A program made the translations under genes and the position numbers. A stretch of 9,063 nucleotides of DNA from Syntrophaceae bacterium (GTDB lineage: Bacteria > Desulfobacterota > Desulfomonilia > Desulfomonilales > Desulfomonilaceae), in the NCBI GenBank assembly GCA_014874425.1, contig JACWAG010000039.1, positions 1-9,063 of the forward strand, written 5' to 3'. Below, in pieces: positions 1 through 7,600 of the stretch; within the stretch, counting starts at the first letter, position 1; every line of letters begins with the position of its first letter. The notes beneath the pieces are model-generated. The model was not told the origin of the DNA and did no database searches. It was given only the letters and a program-made list of their open reading frames with translations.

Positions 1-2010
1 GTATATTTTGGGGATTTCAGCGGAGATCCAGCTTGTTTCAGGAGGAGCGCCAATGGTTATGGCTCTTCCAGGAATGTTTTCGGGACATTTGAGACCATAT
101 TCGTTAAAAATGGTAGGGACAATGTCACGACATGAAGCGGAACTTATACTCACATCCATTTTGGAGCCTTTTCGCAAATCACTAAGCCTCGTAGCTATAA
201 AGATCCCTTCATGGTCATGGTTGCAAGCGTCAAGACCGGCCACATTCCCCTTTACCAATAGGCTCTTCGTACCAACATTTCCGACGGAACGTTTGTTAAG
301 GGAATCAAAATAAACGATTAGGTCAGGAGCGACCCCATTGACTGATCTGTACAATTCTTCAGGCTTTAGCACGACATTGGTCGATCGCTCGCCATTTAAT
401 TCGGGCATCACGACAAGCTCTTCACGTAAATTGTCCCTGAATCTTTCATAGTCCGCTCTTTTGATAATTCCACGCCGCTCTCTTCCCTGAACATTCATGA
501 AAATTCTTGCGTAATATCCACCCTCACTCCAAACATAAGTTTTGTCCCAGTCTATCATGTCCTCGGTCAAGCTGGTTTCCCGAGTTGGAGCCTCTTTCAA
601 GACAAGCAGGCCCTTTCTTATAAGCCATTCGTTGATGCAAACTCCTCCGGTAGATTTTTTAGCGCCATGATCGGAAACAATTATGACAGTGGTCTCGTCA
701 TCAAGGAGCGCAAGGATTCCGCCAATTTTGTCATCAAGGTATTTGTAGAAGTTTGGAATCACATCTTTCCATCGAGCCTCAGCCGAATTTCTTGGGTTTT
801 GTCGCTCATAGTCTCCCCAAAACGCATGTTGGAGACGATCCGGAGCAATCTCGACCATCATAAAGAAATCCCACGACTCCTTCAGTAAGAGTTCATGGGC
901 GACCCTAAACCTAAGATCTGCCATGTTGTATAACCCTTGAAGCAGGTTATCCTTTGGCAGGGTCCGGAAATCCCTTATGTCCGACAGATATGGATCATTC
1001 CCAAGACACGAAAGGTCATTTATGAGGCCGTGAGGATGTGTAAGATCTGGAGAGTCTTCGATGGCCGGGAACCCTGCGATAGTCACTCCGGAATGGGGCT
1101 CAGCGGGAAATGTCTGGGGTATTCCTACAAGAATCGATCTTTTACCATGGGCCTCAAGATGATCCCAGACTCGTGGGAATGGGACATGTTTCGAATTGAC
1201 GGTTACCACGTTATAGTGATCATGGGTCAACCGGTTCCTAAACCCGTACAGACCCAACTCACCTGGATCACGCCCCGTGGTGATTGTAGTCCAGGCCGGT
1301 ACGGTTATAGGTGGGTCAGTCGATTTCAGCGGTCCCCAGACCCCATGTCGCATTAACGATTCGATGTTTGCGAGTCTGCCGGATTGATTGAAAATGATAC
1401 TGGGAGGAGCGCAATCAAGCCCAATTACCGCGACTTTTCGCGAATTACGGTCCCTGTGTAGTTTAGGAACACTGACGATCCTGTATTCTGGAAATCGCTT
1501 TTCGAGAAAATTAACCACCAGTTCAATGGACTCTTTTAAGTCGAATCGGTCAGTATCAATTACAAAATCCGGGCGCTCAGGTATCTGAAAGGGCGCCGTA
1601 ATTCCCGTAAATTCGGATATCAGCCCATGTCTCGCCTTAACGTAAAGGCCCTTTGGATCACGAGCCTCACAAACACGCAAAGGACAATTCAAGAATATCT
1701 CAACAAAGTCTCCTGGCTGAAAAACTGATCTGACCGCTTTACGAAGATCTTCCATCGGGGTGATAAACGCGGCGAAGACCATGTTACCAAGATCACTGAG
1801 AAGCTTGGCGATCTCGCTAGCCCTTCGAATGTTTTCGGAACGGTCCAGAGCTGAAAAACCAAGGTCTCTGTTCAACCCTGCGCGTAAGATATCTCCATCC
1901 AAAATTGCGCAATGATGGCCTCTGGCGACAAATACACTTTTTAAAGCGCTAGCCAAAGTTGATTTTCCTGAACCGGATAGTCCTGTGAGCCAGATTGTTT
2001 TTCCTGACAT
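1..2010 (-). CDS. APS kinase fused to an AlkP-superfamily type I phosphodiesterase/phosphohydrolase (3' end outside the window)
   Basis: I translated this frame by hand from ATG at 2010 to the left edge: 670 codons without a stop. Residues 1-172 are an adenylylsulfate kinase (CysC type): Walker A GLSGSGKS (10-17), LDGDILRAGLNRDLGFS (37-53), DRSENIRR (56-63), CEARDPKGLYVKAR (114-127) and FTGITAPF (134-141). Such enzymes phosphorylate APS to PAPS with ATP. Residues about 190-670 are an alkaline-phosphatase-superfamily domain (Phosphodiest / COG3379-like). Expected metal and nucleophile residues are present: D199, T236 in PPITVPAW, D391 and H395 in DRLQHAFW, D447-H448 in VSDHGA, and H598. There is no signal peptide or membrane segment, so the protein is probably cytoplasmic. 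It lies 23 bp after recR with only a weak ribosome site, suggesting operon expression or coupling. No in-frame start lies just upstream. The substrate of the second domain is unknown. Domain assignments are firm; the joint function is not. Confidence 0.9.
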   Translation of the reverse strand, partial: MSGKTIWLTGLSGSGKSTLASALKSVFVARGHHCAILDGDILRAGLNRDLGFSALDRSENIRRASEIAKLLSDLGNMVFAAFITPMEDLRKAVRSVFQPGDFVEIFLNCPLRVCEARDPKGLYVKARHGLISEFTGITAPFQIPERPDFVIDTDRFDLKESIELVVNFLEKRFPEYRIVSVPKLHRDRNSRKVAVIGLDCAPPSIIFNQSGRLANIESLMRHGVWGPLKSTDPPITVPAWTTITTGRDPGELGLYGFRNRLTHDHYNVVTVNSKHVPFPRVWDHLEAHGKRSILVGIPQTFPAEPHSGVTIAGFPAIEDSPDLTHPHGLINDLSCLGNDPYLSDIRDFRTLPKDNLLQGLYNMADLRFRVAHELLLKESWDFFMMVEIAPDRLQHAFWGDYERQNPRNSAEARWKDVIPNFYKYLDDKIGGILALLDDETTVIIVSDHGAKKSTGGVCINEWLIRKGLLVLKEAPTRETSLTEDMIDWDKTYVWSEGGYYARIFMNVQGRERRGIIKRADYERFRDNLREELVVMPELNGERSTNVVLKPEELYRSVNGVAPDLIVYFDSLNKRSVGNVGTKSLLVKGNVAGLDACNHDHEGIFIATRLSDLRKGSKMDVSISSASCRDIVPTIFNEYGLKCPENIPGRAITIGAPPETSWISAEIPKIY

Positions 2011-2033
2011 TTTACCAACTATTCTTGATTTGC

Positions 2034-2624
2034 TTATATTTTAGTCCGATGTTCGAAGGCCCTGCCCAAAGTAAGAGGATCAGCGTATTCTAGTGATCCC
2101 CCAACTGGTATACCGTAAGCTATTCTGGAAACAATAACCTTTGTGTCCTTTAGTCGCTCCTTTATGAACGACGCTGTCGCTTCACCTTCTACCGTTGGAT
2201 TCAATGCGAGTATAACTTCCGCAATAGGTTCTTCCCTGACTCTGACCAATAACTCATTCAATCGGATTTCTCCCGGCCCTATACCGTCCAAAGGCGCCAT
2301 CACTCCATGAAGGACATGATAAATTCCCTTGAACTGGCCGGATTTTTCGACGGCCAACAAATCGAGGGGGCTTTCAATTACGCAAAGTCGAGACCTATCG
2401 CGACGACTATCTCTGCAAACGTTACACAGATCCTCATCCGTCAGATGAAAACATCTGGAACAAAGGCGTAAATCTCTTTTGACAATTTCTATCGCTTTTA
2501 CCAGGTCATCAATTTCAGATCTGTCCGCATTCAAAATAAAGAACGCGTATCGAGTGGCCGTTTTCTCACCGACCCCAGGGAACTTTTTGAGCGAGTTTAT
2601 CAGTTTTTCTAATGGACTAGCCAA
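2034..2624 (-). CDS. recR: Recombination mediator protein RecR
   Basis: This 196-residue protein has the normal RecR length and domain order. A helix-hairpin-helix region with FPGVGEKTATR lies at 15-25. A four-cysteine zinc finger follows at C55, C58, C67 and C70. The Toprim domain runs from about residue 80 (CVIESPLDLLAVE) through LNPTVEGEATASFI (141-154), and the C-terminal GIPVGGSLEYAD motif is at 171-182. RecR acts in the cytoplasm with RecO (and RecF) to load RecA on SSB-coated single-stranded DNA at gaps. The start is TTG at 2624. No ATG or GTG in frame fits nearby, the N-terminus aligns with known RecR proteins from here, and a GGAAGG lies 12 bases upstream (2637-2642). It follows ybaB by 37 bp, the common ybaB-recR pairing, and precedes the kinase-phosphodiesterase gene by 23 bp. 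Confidence 0.97.
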   Translation of the reverse strand: MASPLEKLINSLKKFPGVGEKTATRYAFFILNADRSEIDDLVKAIEIVKRDLRLCSRCFHLTDEDLCNVCRDSRRDRSRLCVIESPLDLLAVEKSGQFKGIYHVLHGVMAPLDGIGPGEIRLNELLVRVREEPIAEVILALNPTVEGEATASFIKERLKDTKVIVSRIAYGIPVGGSLEYADPLTLGRAFEHRTKI

Positions 2625-2636
2625 CGAGTTCTCAAG

Positions 2637-2642
2637 CCTTCC
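2637..2642 (-). promoter_or_regulatory. Probable Shine-Dalgarno site of recR
   Basis: The minus strand reads GGAAGG, 12 bases before the TTG start at 2624. The spacing is longer than ideal, so with a TTG start the initiation rate is probably modest. It is the only purine-rich match in the 37-bp ybaB-recR gap. Confidence 0.55.
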
Positions 2643-2661
2643 AAATACAGCGACAGATCTA

Positions 2662-2973
2662 TCACGTCAATCCAGGGATTCGGAATCCTCCGGATATCTT
2701 CGCTATTTCTTCAGCAGCCATCTGGCGGGATTTCTCTAGGGCGTCGTTGACTGCGGCAACGATCAAATCTTCCAGGACTTCCTTATCATTAGCGGCAAGT
2801 AGGTCCCTTTCTATAAAAACCGAAAGAATTTCCTGGATTCCATTGGCTTCAACCCTGACCATGTCTCCTCCTGAACTTCCCACTATTGAACGGTCAGCCA
2901 ATTGCTCCTGGACCTCCCTGATTTTGACTTGCATGCCCTGAGCTTGTTCTATCAAATTCTTTAATCCTAACAC
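2662..2973 (-). CDS. ybaB: YbaB/EbfC family nucleoid-associated DNA-binding protein
   Basis: This small 103-residue protein has the usual YbaB/EbfC length. Its N-terminal helix (LKNLIEQAQGMQVKIREVQEQL) is followed by the Gly-rich turn SSGGDMVRVEANG (33-45). The most diagnostic part is the C-terminal block EDLIVAAVNDALEKS followed by GGFRIPGL. Family members form dimers that bind DNA and behave as nucleoid-associated proteins; the gene commonly sits next to recR and dnaX. The start codon is GTG at 2973, fixed by a strong GGAGGT seven bases upstream. It is the first gene of the minus-strand group. dnaX, the frequent upstream partner, is absent here: the DNA upstream is a divergent promoter region and then the radical SAM gene. 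The protein is cytoplasmic. Confidence 0.96.
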   Translation of the reverse strand: MLGLKNLIEQAQGMQVKIREVQEQLADRSIVGSSGGDMVRVEANGIQEILSVFIERDLLAANDKEVLEDLIVAAVNDALEKSRQMAAEEIAKISGGFRIPGLT

Positions 2974-3187
2974 CGATCAGACCTCCAATCCGAGGACGTT
3001 TGTTGAAAAACATTATTTAATGATTACATTTGCTATTGAATTATATCTATAATTTCCAATATTGGGATGATGATTCTCTTCAGCAATAACCTTTTTAGAA
3101 TATTCGAAGTCAGGCACTCGATTTTTTTAATCAAGGCTATTCTTAAACCAATAATTTTCAAAAAGGAAGTCTAGAGGCTGGGGTTCA
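2974..3187. promoter_or_regulatory. Divergent intergenic region between ybaB and the radical SAM gene
   Basis: This AT-rich 214-bp region separates two divergently transcribed units, so it should hold the promoters of both. At 3040-3053 an inverted pair of perfect -10-like hexamers is visible: ATTATA (TATAAT on the minus strand, 3040-3045) and TATAAT on the plus strand (3048-3053), two bases apart. Neither has a good -35 at 16-18 bases. A second plus-strand candidate is TTGAAA (3003-3008), 16 bases, TACATT (3025-3030). GAATATTC at 3098-3105 is an 8-bp palindrome. No ORF or terminator with a T-run was seen. Exact start sites cannot be set from sequence alone. Confidence 0.5.
2981..2986 (-). 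promoter_or_regulatory. Shine-Dalgarno site of ybaB
   Basis: The minus strand reads GGAGGT here, seven bases before the GTG at 2973. This is a near-ideal ribosome binding site. It decides the start of ybaB in favour of GTG, since no ATG is available at that place. Confidence 0.85.
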
Positions 3188-4564
3188 ATGAAACGACCCA
3201 AGATTCTGTTAGTAAATCCATGGATTCATGACTTCGCCGCCTATGATCTTTGGGCAAAACCACTTGGTCTGCTAGTGCTGGGATCGATGTTACGTCTTCA
3301 GGGTTGGGACCCTTTATTTGTGGACTGCCTGGATCCCCACCATCAGTCATTAAAAGGTTCACTCACCGCTGGACGGTCACGCGGCAAGTTCCACAAGACC
3401 AGGTTACAAAAACCGGAACCACTGGAGCTTGTTCCCAGAACTTTTTCACGATATGGAATTTCAGTAGACGAAATTAGGAAAGATCTCAACAATCAGGAAC
3501 GTCCTGAAGCAATACTAATAACCAGCCTGATGACATATTGGTATTCAGGCGTTACAGAAACAGTGGATTTGCTCCGCGAAGTATTTCCCGGCATCCCTTT
3601 GATCCTGGGGGGCATATATGCTTCACTTATGCCTGAACACGCCCTTAGAGCGACCAACGTAGATGAAGTCCTCCAGGGTCCGGCTGAACCCCGCCTGCCG
3701 GAGACTCTGTATCGATGGACATCACTCAGTCCGGGAACGGACCGGTCAAATCCGCCGATACAATTTACGCCCGATCTCGATTTGTTAAGTTCAGTACGGT
3801 TTCTTCCAGTATTAACCTCTAGAGGCTGCCCTTACCGATGCGTTTACTGCGCATCGAGGTTAGTGCAACCAAATTATCAGCGTCGTGATCCGTTGGAGGT
3901 AGTTAGAGAAATAGAAACAAACATTTTGAAATATAATGTTGATGAAATTGTTCTGTATGACGACGCATTCCTCTGCCATGCCAATGAACATGCTCTACCA
4001 ATCCTGGACGCATTCTCGTCTTTCAAGCCAAGATTGAAGTGGCATACCCCTAACGGCCTTCATGTTTCTGAAATTAGCCCAAGAGTCGCGTCATCGATGA
4101 AAAAGGCGGGATTCAAAACTATTAGATTGGGCCTTGAAAGCACATCGGACAATTTTCATAAAACATCCGGGGGGAAAACCAGTTGGAAAGATTTTGTCAG
4201 AGCTGTGGGATGTTTGAAAGACTCAGGGTTTGATACTAGCGAAATTGGAGTTTACCTTCTTGTGGGGCTCCCAGGCCAGACCTCCGCTCAAATAGAACAG
4301 GACGTTGAAAATGCCCTGGAAGCGGGAGCTTATCCTAAACTGGCGGAATATTCTCCAATCCCTGGTTCGGCGCTTTGGTCCGTGTCGATTAACGCCAGTC
4401 GTTATCCAATTGATAAAGAACCCCTTTATCAAAATTGTTCCTTGTTGCCTGTGGCTACCTCTGAGGTAAACTGGGAGTTTTTATCCAGAATGAGGAAAAT
4501 GATTCGCGAGAGTATTCAATCACCCGGGATAGATCAATCTGGCCCCTGCCTGAATAGTCTCTGA
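3188..4564 (+). CDS. B12-binding-domain-type radical SAM protein
   Basis: This complete 458-residue protein is a radical SAM enzyme. The [4Fe-4S]/SAM motif is C214-P-Y-R-C218-V-Y-C221 in SRGCPYRCVYC. Further family motifs are LYDDAF (256-261), RLGLEST (313-319) and VGLPGQT (359-365). The N-terminal 170 residues resemble a Rossmann-like cobalamin-binding domain (KILLVNPW at the start, KPLGLLVLGSMLRLQGW at 24-40, LILGGIYASLMPEHAL at 138-153), but I see no DxHxxG cobalamin-ligand motif. B12 binding may therefore be base-off without a His ligand, or absent. Such enzymes carry out methylations, methylthiolations or rearrangements; the substrate cannot be told. The ATG at 3188 is preceded by GAGG ten bases upstream (3174-3177). 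The gene is divergent from ybaB and 87 bp before the giant HdrA-like gene on the same strand. Confidence 0.9.
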   Translation: MKRPKILLVNPWIHDFAAYDLWAKPLGLLVLGSMLRLQGWDPLFVDCLDPHHQSLKGSLTAGRSRGKFHKTRLQKPEPLELVPRTFSRYGISVDEIRKDLNNQERPEAILITSLMTYWYSGVTETVDLLREVFPGIPLILGGIYASLMPEHALRATNVDEVLQGPAEPRLPETLYRWTSLSPGTDRSNPPIQFTPDLDLLSSVRFLPVLTSRGCPYRCVYCASRLVQPNYQRRDPLEVVREIETNILKYNVDEIVLYDDAFLCHANEHALPILDAFSSFKPRLKWHTPNGLHVSEISPRVASSMKKAGFKTIRLGLESTSDNFHKTSGGKTSWKDFVRAVGCLKDSGFDTSEIGVYLLVGLPGQTSAQIEQDVENALEAGAYPKLAEYSPIPGSALWSVSINASRYPIDKEPLYQNCSLLPVATSEVNWEFLSRMRKMIRESIQSPGIDQSGPCLNSL

Positions 4565-4579
4565 ATAGTTGACAGGCAG
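4546..4579 (+). repeat. Weak inverted repeat spanning the radical SAM stop codon
   Basis: CTGCCTG (4546-4552) and CAGGCAG (4573-4579) are perfect complements with a 20-base loop. The loop region also holds part of a direct repeat TGAATAG (4551-4557 and 4562-4568). No T-run follows, so this is not a standard intrinsic terminator. It overlaps the TTGACA hexamer and may be coincidental. Confidence 0.3.
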
Positions 4580-4606
4580 AGAGCATGCTGATAAAAAAGA
4601 TATAAT
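4569..4606 (+). promoter_or_regulatory. Candidate sigma-70-like promoter before the HdrA-like fusion gene
   Basis: A perfect TTGACA lies at 4569-4574, just five bases after the radical SAM stop codon. Seventeen bases later is TAAAAA (4592-4597), a 4/6 match to the -10 consensus. A perfect TATAAT is at 4601-4606, but at 26 bases it is too far from this -35. The position, 46-55 bp before the ATG at 4652, suits a separate promoter for the fusion gene. AGCATGCT (4582-4589) is an 8-bp palindrome inside the spacer and could be an operator. Read-through from the radical SAM gene is also possible, as no clear terminator separates the genes. Confidence 0.4.
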
Positions 4607-4651
4607 TCTTCATCCAAAAACAAATAACAAAATTGGGAAAGTGAGATAATT

Positions 4652-7600
4652 ATGGCCCAACCGAAGGATGTTGTAGGCGCAGCTCTTGTGGTCGGTGGCG
4701 GCATAGCAGGCGTTCAGGCTTCATTAGATCTGGCGGAATCGGGTTATAAGGTTTACCTGGTTGAAAGTCAGACAGGTATTGGCGGGCGGATGGCTCAGCT
4801 TGACAAGACCTTCCCTACGAACGATTGCTCCACCTGTATATTTTCCCCAAAATTGGTTACGGTAGGCCAAAACCCCAATATAGAGCTTCTGTCCTATAGC
4901 GAGGTTGATGATATCCAGGGCGACGCCGGTCGTTTTAAGGTCCGTATAAAACAGAAATCCCGATACATTCGAAAAGATCGGTGTAAAGCATGTGGAGATT
5001 GCGCCACAGCCTGCCCGGTAAAAGTTCCCAACGCTTTTGATCAGGAATTAAGCAAACGCTCTGCAACCTATCGACTGTTCCCCCAGACCATACCGCAAAC
5101 TTTTGTAATTGATAAAGCGGACCGCGCCCCGTGTGTAATTGCTTGTCCCGCGCACATAAATGTCCAGGGTTATGTGGCGCTAATAGGTAAGGGCAAATAT
5201 AAGGAAGCTGTTGAATTAATCTACCAGAACCTTCCATTGCCGGCGGTCTTGGGTCGGGTCTGTCCGCATCCTTGCGAAAAGGCCTGTCGTCGGGCGGAAA
5301 AGGACCAGCCGATATCGATATGTAAACTGAAAAGGTTCGCTGCGGACCAGGTGGATTATTCATCACTGACAATCCCGGAAATTACCCCACGTGAGGAAAA
5401 GGTAGCTATCGTAGGTTCCGGCCCCGCAGGCTTGTCCGCAGCGTATTATCTTGCGCTGAAAGGTTATAAGGCCTCTATATTCGAAGCTTCGTCCGTGCTG
5501 GGTGGGTGGCTGCGTGTTGGAATTCCGGAATACAGACTACCCAGAGATGTGCTCGAAAAAGAAATCAATCACATTTTGAGCCTTGGAGTGGAAGCAAAAA
5601 CCAATACCGCCCTAGGCAAGGACTTGAGCATTGATGATCTTAAGAATCAAGGCTACAAAGCGATATTCCTCGGTGTCGGATGTCAGAAGGGCGCAAAACT
5701 CGCCATTCCTGGAGAAGACTCTTCCGGCGTTATTCAGGGAGTGGATTTCCTCAAAGACGCGGCCCTGGGAAAGAAATTCGAAGGAATCAAAAAGGCCGTC
5801 GTTATAGGTGGTGGAAATGTCGCCGTTGACGCTGCAAGGACTTTAGTCAGGCTGGGAGCTGATTCCACCATTCTTTACCGACGTTCAAGGGCCGAAATGC
5901 CCGCATTTGAAGAAGAAGTCCATGCTGCTTTGGAAGAGGGCGTGAAGATTCAGTTCCTGGTGGCGCCGGTTGAGGTTGTAGTTTCCGGAGGAAAAGTAAC
6001 TGGGCTTAAAACTGTACGCATGCAATTGGGCGAGCCTGACGCTAGCGGGCGACGGCGGCCTGTGCCTGTCGCCGGTTCTGAATATGTTATCGACACGGAC
6101 ACAATTATTCCGGCAATCGGCCAGATTATTGATCCAGCTCTCTGGGATTCCATGGGGGCTTTGGCGCAGACGAGAAGGAATACTATCGAAAGTGACAAAG
6201 TCACGTTTGCGACTTCAATCGAAGGAGTGTTCGCGGGCGGCGACGCTGTTTCCGGACCCGCAACGGTCGTGGAAGCGGTGGCCGCCGGCAAAGAGGTCGC
6301 AGAATCGATCCACAGGTTCATCAACGGAATGGACCTTGCCCAAGGAAGACCTTTAAAATTCCCTGAAAATCCGGCATACCCACCGATCCCCGAAGAACTT
6401 AAAAGCGAACCTAGGGCAATCACTCCTGAAATCGCGACAGCTGAGCGAAAAGGTTTCAAGGAGGTCGAACTTGCCCTCGCGGAAGAAGAGGCGCTAAGGG
6501 AAGCCAATAGATGTTTGAATTGCGGTGTTTGTTCCGAGTGTATGGAATGCGTCAAGGCATGCCCTGCGCAAGCCATAGATCATACGATGGAAGACGCCTT
6601 TCTTGATGTTGAAGTGGGCTCAGTGATTCTGTCCACGGGCTATGAGATGATTGACCCTGGGAAGATTAGAGGTGAATTCTCATACGGCACGGCCCCAAAC
6701 GTCCTGACAAACATGGAATTCGAAAGGATGCTCAGCGCATCGGGCCCCAACGCCGGTGAAGTAAGAAGACCATCTGACGAAAAACATCCCCAAAAGGTGG
6801 CGTGGATTCAGTGCGTCGGGTCACGGGACGCGCAAAAAGGCATGCCTCACTGTAGTTCCATCTGCTGTATGGCGTCCATCAAGGAAGCGGTCATAGCCAA
6901 AGAGCACGACACCAATATCGAACCTACAATTTTCTACATGGATATTCGGGCTTATGGGAAGGACTTTGACGCATATTACGAAAGAGCAAAGAGTTCCGGG
7001 GCTGTCCGGTTTATAAGGTCAATGGTCAGCCGGGTCGTTGAAGATCCATTGACCCATAATCTTCAAATCACTTATCTCGATGAACAGCAAAAGCTTGTGA
7101 CGGAAACTTTCGACATGGTCGTGCTAGCAGTCGGGCTCAAGACATCCGATCAATCGATAGAACTTGCCGGCAAGCTGGGCATTGGCCTCAACGAATCCAA
7201 ATTCTGCTCTACAACATCTTTTGAACCAGTTTCTACAAACCGACCGGGGATCTTTGTCGCAGGTATGTTCCAAGGACCTAAAGACATTCCTCAGACCGTT
7301 ATGGAAGCGTCAGCCGCTGCTGGCGCCTCGTCCAAGCTGCTGACTTCAGCCCGAAACACATTGGCTGTAAAACAGGAATTCCCGCCTCAAAGAGACGTTT
7401 CCGGAGAAGAGCCACGAATCGGGGTTTTCATTTGCCGATGCGGTATAAACATCGCCAATGTTGTAGATGTGCCGCGTGTCGTTGAACATGTCAGAACCCT
7501 GCCAAATGTGGTATTCGCCGACGAGAAACTGTTTACCTGTTCACAGGACACTCAGGAACAGTTCCTTGACATCATTAGGGACCATAATCTTAACCGTGTA

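Noticed and set aside
8..1588. Plus-strand ORFs at 8-313, 667-888, 937-1356 and 1388-1588
   Set aside because: They lie opposite the continuous 670-codon kinase-phosphodiesterase frame, show no recognisable domain and have no convincing ribosome sites.
2479..2941. Plus-strand ORFs at 2479-2739 and 2747-2941
   Set aside because: They are antisense shadows of recR and ybaB, both clearly identified on the minus strand.
3111..3133. Sigma-54 promoter suggested by CAGGCAC and the following T-run
   Set aside because: The GC element needed about ten bases after GG is absent.
3171..4432. ORFs at 3171-3362 (-), 3250-3477 (+) and 4223-4432 (-)
   Set aside because: They overlap the radical SAM gene in other frames and show no family motifs.
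4546..4579. Intrinsic terminator after the radical SAM gene
   Set aside because: The stem is only 7 bp, the loop is 20 bases, and no T-run follows.
4935..6576. Minus-strand ORFs of 145 and 208 codons and a 90-codon plus-strand ORF inside the giant gene
   Set aside because: The GltD/HdrA frame is continuous with conserved motifs throughout; these have biased, low-information composition typical of shadow frames.
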